Shown here: positions 48,401 through 57,987 of the stretch, piece after piece | Layout of the letters: every line of letters starts with the position of its first letter | Numbering within the stretch: the stretch's first letter is position 1 | Source of the DNA: Desulfobacterales bacterium | GTDB taxonomy: Bacteria > Desulfobacterota > Desulfobacteria > Desulfobacterales > JAQWFD01 | DNA length: 64,000 bases | Assembly: GCA_028704555.1 (NCBI GenBank) | Contig: JAQWFD010000003.1 | Coordinates: forward strand, 12,687-76,686 | Direction of reading: 5' to 3' | Notes under the pieces: model-generated | What the model saw: only the letters and a program-made list of their open reading frames with translations | Databases searched by the model: none | What the model was told of the DNA's origin: nothing | Made by a program: the position numbers and the translations under genes

Positions 48401-49267
48401 TTATTCCGTACAGAGGTATCCTTTTTCACGGGCAATCCAGTCCAGATGAACCGTGCTGCAGGCTTCAAGCTGCGGATATATTTTTCGATCCGTATTTCGC
48501 ATATCGATTGTTTTAATATAGGCTTTGCACTTATTACATACATCCAGCCGGTATTCGGCTTCGCCCTCAATACGATAATACTCGAGGGATTTGCTGTCAC
48601 GGTTGCCGCATTTCGGGCACTGGACCCGCTGCACCGTCCACTGATGCCAGCAAAAGCTGCAACACATACATCTTCGTCCATTTTCATCCAGAAGCGATAT
48701 GGCCACGGCCCCCCCGCATACTGGGCAAATGCCTTTCTCCCAAGGCATATCAGGGCCAAGATAACACGATAGTGCTTCGGAACATTTCAACAGGGACGGT
48801 TTGATGCTGTTGTAGGTCAGAAAGGAAAGCGTCTGGGCGTCGATACCCAGCTTTTCGGCTGTTTGCTGAAATTCGGTTTCATCGGATTGCAGAAACATTC
48901 CGAACACCGACTTCAGATCCAGCTCATTTCGGTCCACCCGGCTGATAATCTGGTTGACAGCGTTTTTCATTTGGGTATTGGCAGTTTGGGTGATTTCACC
49001 GATGAATCTAAACAACCGTGCAGATTCATCCTGATCGATCACAAATTCGGATGGGCTGATCAGCGGCAGCTGCTCCTTTCGTTTCAGTTTCAAAATGGCT
49101 TCCGGTATAGTGATCGAATCAATGGACAACCGGTTTTCTGAATTTTTCTGGGCGGTAAACATCCGGACATAATATTCCAGAACAGTTCCGTAAACAGGCC
49201 TCGATTTTGTCAACTGTGCAGCGGCTTCACTGATATGAGAGATACAGGTTTCCTCAAGACATTCCAT
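48401..49267 (-). CDS. fdhE: Formate dehydrogenase accessory protein FdhE
   Basis: The ATG at 49267, behind AAGGAG, gives 288 residues. The C-terminal half has the rubredoxin-like cysteine pairs of FdhE: CPVCGG, CMCCSFC, CPKCGN and CNKC. FdhE is needed for maturation of Tat-exported formate dehydrogenases. The N-terminal half is helical. It follows fdhB after 91 bases and belongs to the fdhABE operon. Positive control of enzyme assembly is known for the family. Confidence 0.9.
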   Translation of the reverse strand: MECLEETCISHISEAAAQLTKSRPVYGTVLEYYVRMFTAQKNSENRLSIDSITIPEAILKLKRKEQLPLISPSEFVIDQDESARLFRFIGEITQTANTQMKNAVNQIISRVDRNELDLKSVFGMFLQSDETEFQQTAEKLGIDAQTLSFLTYNSIKPSLLKCSEALSCYLGPDMPWEKGICPVCGGAVAISLLDENGRRCMCCSFCWHQWTVQRVQCPKCGNRDSKSLEYYRIEGEAEYRLDVCNKCKAYIKTIDMRNTDRKIYPQLEACSTVHLDWIAREKGYLCTE

Positions 49268-49358
49268 GCGTGCTCCTTCCTTGTCCGGATTCGGCAATTG
49301 AATTTCAATGGTAAACCGTGGTGAAAAGAGGGGGGCAAGGGCTGCCCCCCCCTTTCAT

Positions 49359-50096
49359 TTATCCGATAATCGATCGGACCGATTTTGTTACAGGTGATAT
49401 CAATTTTGCCAGTGCTGTTTTTCGGGTAATTCCCGATGGGCCCTGAGCAACGACAAAATCATGATAGGATTCTGGCTTGTATTTGATCAGATAGATCACA
49501 TTGACGTAATCTTCATCCACCAGCTGTGCATCTGGAAAATCTTTCTTGATAACGGCCAGCCGTTTTTTTGCCATTGCCAGCATCTGCTCCCGGTCTCCGA
49601 AATTCAACCCTCCGGTAGGACACGTTTTAACACAGATGGGCAAAAGTCCCTCGGACACCCGATCGAGACACATGTTACATTTTGAAATCAGGCCGGTGCC
49701 TTCGTGTCGTCTGGGAATGTGATACGGACAGTCTTCGTACATTTGATCAAACGCCTCTTGAGGCAGGCGACGGGTCAGTTCGGTATATATCACCGCTCCT
49801 GTCGGCTCATCAATAATTACCGCGCCGCTGACATAACTGTCTGCTGCATCCTTGCAGGGTGGTTCGATACAATGGCGGCACTGATCCGCGAAAAAATTCC
49901 AGACCACCTTACCATTAATTTTTTCTTCTTTGAACCGGACAACCCTGTTGTTGAAAGGGCCGAGATCCGGCGGATTTTGATGGCTTCCCCGCTGTTTTGT
50001 CAATGTTGCGGGAAACCCCTTCCATTCCTTACAGGCCACCTGGCATCCCCGGCATGCAGTGCATTTGCTGGTATCCACAAAAAATGCCTTTGACAT
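49359..50096 (-). CDS. fdhB: Periplasmic formate dehydrogenase beta subunit
   Basis: The 245-residue protein has four 4Fe-4S sites with cysteine groups CTACRGCQVAC, CRHCIEPPC, CNMCLDRVSEGLLPICVKTC and a further Cys in YEDCPYHIPRR. This is the FdhB/FdnH electron-transfer layout. There is no signal peptide or C-terminal anchor helix, so it would be exported with the Tat-bearing alpha subunit and hand electrons to periplasmic cytochromes. It starts behind GGAGG, 54 bases after fdhA. Confidence 0.93.
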   Translation of the reverse strand: MSKAFFVDTSKCTACRGCQVACKEWKGFPATLTKQRGSHQNPPDLGPFNNRVVRFKEEKINGKVVWNFFADQCRHCIEPPCKDAADSYVSGAVIIDEPTGAVIYTELTRRLPQEAFDQMYEDCPYHIPRRHEGTGLISKCNMCLDRVSEGLLPICVKTCPTGGLNFGDREQMLAMAKKRLAVIKKDFPDAQLVDEDYVNVIYLIKYKPESYHDFVVAQGPSGITRKTALAKLISPVTKSVRSIIG

Positions 50097-50150
50097 AATT
50101 TCCCTCCTTTTGCGATGAACGGCCGGTTCATTAACGACCGGCCGCAGTCA

Positions 50151-53100
50151 CTAAGCCAGCTCAGTCACTTTGTCGGCTTTTTTGATATTGACACAGCACG
50201 CCTTGTATTCAGGAATACAGGTGTTCGGGTCGCCAACGCACGGTGTCAGACGGTTGGTGGCATCCCCTGTCCCCGGGCTGAACCATCCGAATGCAAACGG
50301 CATTCCGATCTCATGAATCGTTTTGCCGCCGATTTTGAACGGACGCATTCGTATGGTAACCATAGCGATGGCTTCCACTCTGCCCCTGGCGCTTTCAACC
50401 ACTACCGGATCACCGTTTTTGATGTTCTTTTCTTTGGCCAGCTCTTCACTCATTTCCACATACAACTGGGGTTCGGCTTCCAGAAGTGCCGGAACAAACC
50501 GCGTTTCGCCGCCGCCACACCAGTGTTCGGTCATGCTGTAAGTGGTCAGAACAATGGGATAGCGCTCATCGCCGGGTTTTGCCAGTGCGTCGGCATCGCT
50601 TTCCATGATGACGGCACAGGGATTGCTCAGCTGTTTTGAAAAAGGATTCTTTTTTATCGGGGTTTCGATTGGTTCATAATGTTCGGGGAAGGGCCCCTCA
50701 GCCCGGCCGGCTCCAAAGAGCTGACCGTAGCCTTCCTTTTGCATGATAAACGGGTATCTGCCTTCTCCGCTGGCAACAGGCGCCCATCCACCGTCAGGAA
50801 CATCTCCTTCCCATTTTGTGCCGGTCCACTGGATGACCGTACGGGTCGGATCAAACGGACGTCCGTTTGTATCAACCGATGCCCGGTTGTATAAAATCCG
50901 CCGGTTTACCGGCCAGCACCATGAAAAATTCGGAAACAGTCCGATTTTTGCCTGAAGCGGGGTCTGTGTCAGATCCCGGCGTTTGGATTTGTTTCCGTCT
51001 TCTTCCGTAACGCTTCCACTGTAAAGCCAATTGAGGCTGGTGGTGGAGCCGTCGTCCTTGAGGGCCGTAAAACTGGGAACCTGCTGGCCTTTTTGGTATG
51101 TCTTGCCATTGACCGTCGTTTCCCGGGTAAACTGCCCGTTGATTTTTTTGACCATCTGATTCGGATCATAATAATCCGGCCAGTCCAGTTTCAATATCGG
51201 ATCCGGGAAGACCCCGCTGTCCTTACGGTACAATGCTCTGACGTGATTGACGATTTCCACCATGATCTGGCCCATGGACTTTGATTCGCCCTGGCACTCG
51301 GTGGCTTTTTCGTGCCACAGGAGCCACCGGCCGCTGTTGGACACGCTGCCTTCTTTTTCCACCCGGTGGCAGGAAGGCATCAAAAAGACCTCTGTCCGGA
51401 TGGTACTCGGGTTCATGCCCGGACCATGCCAGAAATCGGTCGTCTCGTTGTGATGAATTTCTGCAATCGAGAGCCAGTCAAGATTGGCAAGCGATTTTCG
51501 GACCTTGTTGGTATTTGGCGCACTCTGCGCCGGGCAGGTTGCCCATATGGAACCACCCCGGATGTTGCCTCTGTACATCTCATCCCACAGGTGCATGTAA
51601 GAATACTGTGTCCCCTTGTCTCCCTTGGGCAGCCAGCCGTATCCGTAACCATTTTCCGGCGTGGCATTGTCTCCGTACCACCCTTTGAGCAGACTGACCA
51701 TGTATTTGGGATAATTCCCCCACCAGTTGGCGCTCATTGGATCTTTGCTGACCGGCGTGCAGGCCTTTAAATAATCCTTGAGCCCCGGCCAGTCGGCAAG
51801 CGGCAGGGCCAGATAGCCCGGCAGAATATGATACAGAATGCAGTGATCCGTTGAACCCTGTACGTTGGGTTCCCCGCGGAGTGCGTTGATTCCGCCGCCG
51901 GCTATACCGATGTTTCCCAGCAGAAGCTGGATAATGGCGGAACTTCTGATATTCTGTACCCCTACGGTATGCTGGGTCCATCCCAGAGCGTAGAGAACCG
52001 TACCGGCCTTGTCGGGTTTTCCGGTGGCCGCGTGGGCATTGTACACCTTCAGGAGTTCATCTTTTGGAACCCCGGTTACATCCGATACTTTATCCAGGTT
52101 GTAACGGTCATAGTGTTTTTTCAGCAGCTGGAAGACGCAATTAGGATCTTTCAGGCTACTGTCCTTTCTGGGAGCACCATTTGCGTCCAGTTCAAATTGC
52201 CAGGTTGATTTGTCATAGGCTCTTTTTATCGGATCAAATCCGGAAAACAGCCCGTTCTTGAATTTAAAATCCTTACTGACGATAAAAGACGCGTTGGTAT
52301 AATTCAGCACGTAGTCTTTGAAATACATTTCATTTTCAAGGATATACTTGATCATTCCGCCCAGAAAGGCGATATCGGTCCCGGAACGCAGGGGAACATG
52401 AAAATCGCATTGAGCCGATGTTCTTGAAAATTTGGGATCGACATGAACCAGGGTAGCCCCTCGTTCTTCCTTGGCCTTTAACACCCACTTGAAACAGATC
52501 GGGTGATGCTCGGCCGCGTTGCTTCCCATGATGAGAATATTGTCTGCATTCTTGATATCAATCCAGTGATTGGTCATCGCACCCCGTCCAAACGACTCTG
52601 CCAGAGCCGCAACAGTGGCGCTGTGTCAAATACGAGCCTGATGATCCATGTAAACGACGCCCAGCGCCCTCATGGCCTGATGAGTCAGGGCGCATTCCTC
52701 GTTGTCCATCTGGGAAGAGCCCAGATGAAAAATGGATTCGATCCGGTTGACCTCTAATCCGTTGCTGTAGCGTTTAAAATCCTTGTCACGGGTTTCCTTT
52801 ATTCTTTGCGCCAGGCGATCAAGTGTCCATTCCCAGCTTTTTTCTTCCCAGTGGTTACTGTAAGGTGCGCGGTACTTGGGTTTTTCGAGACGATGCTCGC
52901 TGTTGATCATCGACAGCATTGCCGCCCCCTTGGCACACAGCGCTCCTTCACTGACCGGATAGCCCGGATCTCCTTCCGTGCTGACAATTTTTCCGTCCTT
53001 GACATGTGCAATAAAATGGCAGCATACTGCACAAAACGGACAGATGGAGATCACTTCCCGGGCGCCCTTGATTTTCAGATCGGACGCATAGGCTTTGATC

Positions 53101-53189
53101 GGAGTCAGGTCAAAGCCCAGTTGGCCCAAGGCAAAGGTTGCCGCCCCAAGGCCCGTCATTTTCATAAAGCCTCGTCGGGTACAGTCCAT
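50151..53189 (-). CDS. fdhA: Selenocysteine-containing formate dehydrogenase alpha subunit
   Basis: Read through one TGA, the protein is 1012 residues. It begins with a Tat signal (TRRGFMKMTGLGAATF). A 4Fe-4S site (CPFCAVCCHF and a later Cys in GALCAKG) and the molybdopterin fold follow. The TGA at 52626-52628 stands at position 188 in HQAR-I-U-HSATVAALAESF, where FdhA enzymes have selenocysteine as the Mo/W ligand. The ATG at 53189 lies seven bases behind AAGGAGG. It oxidises formate in the periplasm. Treating it as two genes would be wrong. Confidence 0.96.
52585..52628 (-). promoter_or_regulatory. Selenocysteine codon and putative SECIS hairpin in fdhA
   Basis: The UGA codon is followed directly by sequence that can fold as CACAGCGCCACTGTTGCGGC pairing back to CTCTGGCAGAG. 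Bacterial SECIS elements sit in this position and bind SelB. The exact fold was judged by eye. The selA/B/C/D genes are not in the window. Confidence 0.6.
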
Positions 53190-53195
53190 TTTCAC

Positions 53196-53792
53196 CCTCC
53201 TTCTAATGGTTTTTTAAAACAATCCTTTTATTTCCATTGCCATTGCAGCTATCCCTTTTCAACCTCGCCCAACCTGAAAAGAAATCCGTTTACCTTAGAA
53301 GGAATGCCGCTGATGCACTTTAGAAACTCGTCCATGTGATATTTAAAAATAGAACTCATCGGCTGAGTTTCTTTATGCTGTATAGTTATGCCACAATTGA
53401 CATAGTTGAGGATGGGTGTCAATCTTAAAATTTATTTTTATATAATAAATTTAATATGTTATAAATAGCATATTATTTTTTTGCACGGATGGTTTCATCG
53501 TTTTTCATACTCGAAAAGTCTTTGCCGTGTCATTTGTCAGCATCAGTCATGTCAGGTTTTGAAAATCGTGATTGATTATCCGATAGACGGTTGAAAATGA
53601 TGAATGGAAGAAAAATAATCCGGCCAGCGGTAGTTGATTCTTCTCTGAATCACGGGGATCGGTTCGTCAGATAGAAACCCGCCCCGGGCAATGGGCTTCT
53701 CCCCCGTTTAATCTTGAAAAATTTCCATTAACCGGCCGCCTGAAGAGCGGATTTATGATGTACTGCCTCACAGGGTGAGTTTTCGGGACGGG
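53196..53792. other. Promoter region of the formate dehydrogenase operon
   Basis: No gene is supported in this 597-base gap. It is A/T-rich between 53400 and 53500 and holds the dyad at 53452-53475. Confidence 0.6.
53452..53475. promoter_or_regulatory. A/T-rich dyad upstream of fdhA, candidate ModE-type operator
   Basis: TAATATG-TTATAAATAG-CATATTA is a perfect 7-bp inverted repeat about 260 bases upstream of fdhA. The ATAT-centred arms recall ModE sites and the stronger palindrome at 56350. The link to the ModE-like proteins is an inference. Confidence 0.4.
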
Positions 53793-54257
53793 CTATTCAG
53801 GAGCATTGCCCGGCACGTTCGGCCGTTTTTTATCTGCGATTGATTTTTCGGGCCATGGGCAGACCGTGTCCACACAATCCGGACGGATATCCGAAGTATT
53901 TTTATAGGAATTCGTCAGCCACGGAAAAATGCTTTCCGCTTCTTTCAGTGCTTTTTTTTCCACCTCGTCGAACCAGTATAAAAAGTTACGGGTAATACTG
54001 GTTCCAAAGGCGGTAAGTTCATAGCCTTTACGGTTACTGCCCATTTTCCGGATCAGTTTGTGACCCAGAATGGTTTCGGTCTGCTTGATTTTACCCCATG
54101 CCGCCCGGTAAGACATTTTCATTGCCTCGGCGGCTTTTTTCAGCGACCCGTATCGTTCAATATTGAGCATCAGCTGTGCCCGGCCGGAACCAAATACAAT
54201 ACCCTCCTCATTTTCCAGCCAGATGTGCAGCCGAATGGTTGGTTTAAGCTGTTGCAT
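53793..54257 (-). CDS. ModE-like winged-helix regulator without molybdate-binding domain, copy 2
   Basis: The ATG at 54257, seven bases behind AAGGAGT, gives about 154 residues. It matches the ModE N-terminal domain (KPTIRLHIWLENEEGIVFGS, then GSLKKAAEAMKMSYRAAWGK) and ends with an unrelated Pro/Asp-rich tail. No TOBE domain is present. It lies upstream of fdhA and downstream of the FmdE-MoeA fusion gene on the same strand. It is related to, but clearly different from, the protein at 47761-48141. Confidence 0.87.
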   Translation of the reverse strand: MQQLKPTIRLHIWLENEEGIVFGSGRAQLMLNIERYGSLKKAAEAMKMSYRAAWGKIKQTETILGHKLIRKMGSNRKGYELTAFGTSITRNFLYWFDEVEKKALKEAESIFPWLTNSYKNTSDIRPDCVDTVCPWPEKSIADKKRPNVPGNAPE

Positions 54258-54416
54258 CGACATACTCCTTAAACGGTTGTTTCCCATCCCGGGTTCCGGA
54301 GACGGTCATGAGTTAACGCCGTCTGTTTTCACGGTTTTCCTCTGATCGCTCCGGAACGCATTTTCGATGAACCGTAAAATATTTTTTCTGATCCATCGTA
54401 ACCTTAAGCAGCCACG

Positions 54417-56087
54417 TTATCTCCCCAGCGCACACCGGGGAAACACGCATTGTCGGCATTGCATGCAAAATCCGCCGTGTCCCATTTGAGCCAGATCCTG
54501 CCGGGTAATGGGAATTTCGGCCAGAAGACGGGGCAGCAACAAATCAAAACTCGTCACATTGAAATACAAAGCACAGGCCGGTACGCCGACCACCTGTACT
54601 GCCCCGATGCGCGCCAGCATTATCATGGTGCCGGGCAGGATCGGCGCTCCGTAAATCAGGTCGGTTGCGCCCGCATCCATAATTCCCGCTCGGGTGACAT
54701 CATCCGGGTCCACGGACATTCCGGCAGTGGCAACGATCATATCTGCACCGGCCTGAATGAGCCGACCGATGGCTTCGGTAATCATAGACCGGTCATCGGC
54801 CACGGTTTCACTGCAAACCACCTCACAATCGAAGCGGTTCACTTTTTTACTGATAATCGGAAGGAATTGATCCTCCACCAGCCCGTTGAACACCTCATTT
54901 CCGGTTAGCAGAACCCCAACAGAGGCCTTTTTCAGTGGCCGTATCTGAAACAGGGGGGTTTGTCCGAGGATATCCATGGCCCGGATAAAGTTTGTCTTGC
55001 GCATATACAGGGGAATCGCACGGGTACCGGCAATTTTTTGCCCTTTGTAAACCAGGGTATGGCTCTTAAGACTGGCACACATGACTTCCGGCACCTGGTT
55101 AAAGCGGTTCAAATGTTCGGATTCCACCACCAGGAGTCCGTCTGATTCCGCCTCAAGATCCATTTTTCCTTCGTGGGGCCTGCCGCATGCGATTACTCCG
55201 CTACCCTTCATTGTCTCGGCAAAGGATATCGCCGCTTCGTCTTCATGTACCCAGTCCGGCCCGATCTGATTTTCCTCCTGCAGATACACATGCTGTTTGC
55301 CCATGGTCTGAAGCCGACAGACATCTCCGATCGTGATGTTTTGTCCTTCTTTAAACAGGGCTCCTTTGAGCTTGCCGGGAACGATTTTAGTCATATCGTG
55401 AAGCGCGGTACCCCCTACGGCCAGTTCCACGGGCCGGGCTTTAAGCTTGAGCGGCTGCAGGTCAGCCCCCTCTGCTTGTTGCTCTGATAAACTGAAGTAT
55501 CCGTCGCCGAGGCAGGCCGGACATATGGCCGCGTGGTGGCTTCGAAACCCTTCTCCGCACAGCGGGCAGACATTGACCTGTCCCCTGGATTTTTGCTTGA
55601 GCATGTCCGGATGGATGTTTATCCGCTGGAGCCGGCAGACGCCGTAACCGGCTTCTTTGATCTCATTGAGCAACCGTTTCGAATCCTGTTCCTTTTTCGG
55701 TTTGAGTTTGAAAAACCAGCAATTGAATTCCGGCCAGGCCCTTAACAAAGACAAATCCAGCGAGACCCTCACGCCTTCCCCGCTTTGTTTTTCATACATG
55801 GACAGGGCATAACGGCTGGAGTCAACGAGTCTAAGCCAGCCGTTGCCATATGTGCATGGGGTCAGAAGCTGAATGGCATCCGGAAGGCATGCCGACGTTT
55901 CACAGATCGCGTCAAAAAAGTCTCCTTCCGGCAGATGTTTCATGGCCAGATCAACCATGAATCCCCCCAGTATGATTCCCGGTGCCGCATAGCCATGAAA
56001 TGATTCGGCCAGTTTCAGAAATTCTTCAAACGAATAAGCTCCGATTCTCTGGTGTTCAAGAACGTTGTTGTCATATTCTTCAGACAT
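54417..56087 (-). CDS. FmdE domain fused to a MoeA-like molybdopterin-binding domain
   Basis: The ATG at 56087, behind AAAGGAG, gives 556 residues. Residues 20-165 resemble FmdE (SFHGYAAPGIILGGFMVDLA, CETSACLPDAIQLLTPCTYG). A zinc ribbon follows (Cys174, 177, 189, 192). Residues about 210-540 resemble MoeA/MoaB (VGVLLTGNEVFNGLVEDQF, VATAGMSVDPDDVTRAGIMD). The protein ends in CMQCRQCVFPRC, a compact metal-binding tail. It probably handles molybdenum or tungsten cofactor for the neighbouring formate dehydrogenase. The fused order suggests metal delivery and insertion in one protein, which is inferred. Confidence 0.85.
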   Translation of the reverse strand: MSEEYDNNVLEHQRIGAYSFEEFLKLAESFHGYAAPGIILGGFMVDLAMKHLPEGDFFDAICETSACLPDAIQLLTPCTYGNGWLRLVDSSRYALSMYEKQSGEGVRVSLDLSLLRAWPEFNCWFFKLKPKKEQDSKRLLNEIKEAGYGVCRLQRINIHPDMLKQKSRGQVNVCPLCGEGFRSHHAAICPACLGDGYFSLSEQQAEGADLQPLKLKARPVELAVGGTALHDMTKIVPGKLKGALFKEGQNITIGDVCRLQTMGKQHVYLQEENQIGPDWVHEDEAAISFAETMKGSGVIACGRPHEGKMDLEAESDGLLVVESEHLNRFNQVPEVMCASLKSHTLVYKGQKIAGTRAIPLYMRKTNFIRAMDILGQTPLFQIRPLKKASVGVLLTGNEVFNGLVEDQFLPIISKKVNRFDCEVVCSETVADDRSMITEAIGRLIQAGADMIVATAGMSVDPDDVTRAGIMDAGATDLIYGAPILPGTMIMLARIGAVQVVGVPACALYFNVTSFDLLLPRLLAEIPITRQDLAQMGHGGFCMQCRQCVFPRCALGR

Positions 56088-56120
56088 GGGTGACTCCTTT
56101 AATGCCTCCGCAGATGGCAA

Positions 56121-56527
56121 TGGTTAATGTATCCGGTTTCCCGAAAACATTCATTGCGCCGCGTTATTTAAAACGTGCCAACTTCATTCAGACTGAATAT
56201 GTTTACAGTCGTTTTTATCAGTAGCAAACAGGAGAAGGAGTCGTAAGGAAAAAACCAGAATCTGTAGCAGCAGCAGCGTGTTACCGTGTAAGTTTGCCCC
56301 GGGATGGTAATAAACCAGCCATATTCAGAATACTAAAACCGGTGTTTGCGATATATGTCAGTTATGACATATATCTTTTTCGGCATATTTAATATTCATA
56401 TTTTTCCCACATGTCAAGTCAAAATTAAGCACTTTTAGTTTATTTGTGCTAAGGCAGGTTATATCTTTTATTCAGTCAAATTTACTTTTTCAAATGATGG
56501 GTGACAGTTCAGGGCCGCTAGAATTGA
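56121..56527. other. Promoter region of the FmdE-MoeA fusion gene
   Basis: No gene is supported. A/T-rich sequence surrounds the palindrome at 56350-56375. Confidence 0.6.
56350..56375. promoter_or_regulatory. Perfect palindrome, candidate ModE-type operator
   Basis: GATATATGTCA-gtta-TGACATATATC has perfect 11-bp arms. It lies about 265 bases upstream of the fusion gene, within its A/T-rich promoter region. Its shape recalls ModE operators (ATAT arms around a short centre). The ModE-like protein encoded two genes away is the obvious candidate binder. Confidence 0.6.
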
Positions 56528-57616
56528 TCAACGGGTGGTGTCCAGCTCACAGCTCTGGTCCGCTGTTGACGCGTGCCCTGTTTCAAAGCTGTCCATTTCG
56601 CAGATGGGTTTGGATGCGGTCTGGATGATCTGCATGGCCATGATGGCTCCGGTTGCTTCACCCAGACGCATGTTGAACTCAAACAAGGGAGGGGCACAGC
56701 CCCGGCATTTCGAGCGTGAGCCTGTGGGCCGGTTCGGCGGACATGTGCGATGCGAACATGAACCGCTCACAGCCGGGCGCGATGAATATGGCGGTCAGGG
56801 CTGCGGCCACTGCGATAAACCCGTCAATGACCACGGGCACCCGTTCGCCCGCGCCCGCCAGGATGCATCCTGTGATTGCCGCGATTTCATATCCGCCTAT
56901 CTTGGCCAGCACCTCAAGGGGCCGGTCTTTTGACGGCTGATTGCTCTGGAGGAGGGCCTGCTGAATGACAGCGGTTTTTCTTTTCAGCGTGGCATCATTG
57001 ATCAAAGATCCCCCCCGGTGACCTGTTCAGGGGGCAGATCACTGAACACCGACAACAGGGCACTGCTGGCCGTTGTATTCCCGATGCCCATTTCTCCGGG
57101 GGCGATAATATGTGCGCCGGTTTTAACAATTCGGCGGGTCTCTTCAAAGCCGTTTCCGATCGCCTGCAGCGTTTCCTCTCCCGTCATTGCGAAACCTTTG
57201 GTAAAATCCCGGGTTTCTTTCCGGATTTTTCGGTTATTCCGACCCGGGCAGTCGACGGTTTTCGCGATGCCTATATCAAATACGCTCAGGTGAGTGCCAT
57301 TGGCCCTGGCGATGACACTCGCAGCGGCGGTTTCCTTCAGGCAGGCACGGGCCATCTGACCGGTAACGTGTCCGGGACAGGCGCTGACGCCATGCGCGGC
57401 AAATCCGTGATCGGCACACATGATCAGAACGTGTTTGCCGGATATGTTGTACCGCAGATGTCTGGTCATTCCAGCCAGCCGGACACTGATATCCTCCAGA
57501 AGCCCGAGACTCCCCCTGGGTTTTATGAGTGTATTCTGGTAGTGACGTGCCAGGAGACCCTGTTGAACGTAAAGTGTATGTTGCCGGATTTGATCCTTGA
57601 CCTGTTCCAGATTCAT
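56528..57616 (-). pseudogene. cobT: CobT (nicotinate-nucleotide-DMB phosphoribosyltransferase), two frameshifts
   Basis: Joined, the frames give a full CobT: KPRGSLGLLEDISVRLAGMT, MCADHGFAAHGVSACP and APGEMGIGNTTASSALLSVF. A frameshift occurs in a run of seven Gs near 57010, then NDATLKRKTAVIQQALLQSN and VVIDGFIAVAAALTAIF follow. A second shift near 56700 leads to PLFEFNMRLGEATGAIMAMQ. CobT activates the lower ligand of cobalamin. Content is otherwise complete, so decay is recent or the indels are sequence errors. It follows a cobalamin riboswitch and terminator. Confidence 0.85.
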
Positions 57617-57655
57617 TGCGTGGGTGGCTTCTGAATGCGTCGTAGGATTTAAAAT

Positions 57656-57690
57656 AAAAAAATCCGCAGCGGTATCAGCTGCGGATTTTA
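57656..57690 (-). terminator. Intrinsic terminator of the riboswitch
   Basis: On the minus strand AAAATCCGCAGC pairs with GCTGCGGATTT and is followed by a T run. It stands between the cobalamin riboswitch and cobT, as expected for control by premature termination. Confidence 0.88.
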
Positions 57691-57721
57691 CCATCATCCC
57701 GGATATTGTCTTACGCTGATT

Positions 57722-57862
57722 TCAGGCAGGTCTCCTGGCTCGGCTTCATCGCCCCGGACACGCCTTGTGTATCAGTCGAAAGTCTATAGTCGGGAGTCAT
57801 CCCTGCGCGGGGTGGTAAAAATCATCCTTCACCCGGCCAATAGCCGGAATGATGTGATTTGT
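57722..57862 (-). ncRNA. Cobalamin riboswitch
   Basis: The minus strand carries the conserved 3' box GAGCCAGGAGACCTGCC, preceded by GGGGCGATGAAGCC. Further 5' lie CCCGCGCAGGGATGACTCCC, ACTATAGACTTTCGACTGA and the start GGCCGGGTGAAGGATGA. These elements occur in order in cobalamin riboswitches. Binding of cobalamin would favour the terminator at 57656-57690 and shut off cobT. Confidence 0.85.
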
Positions 57863-57987
57863 GAGATTTGTTGTAATTGATGGGCACGGCTCCGCCATTG
57901 ATCATCCTAACAGTCTGTTACACCCCTCAGCCCTGTCTTTTGCTCTTAACTCAGGTCCTGTTCCTCATTGCTCAGTCCTGAATTTTT

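Noticed and set aside
50151-53195. Two separate molybdopterin genes split at 52626.
   Set aside because: The frames join across an in-frame TGA at the selenocysteine position of FdhA, so this is one gene.
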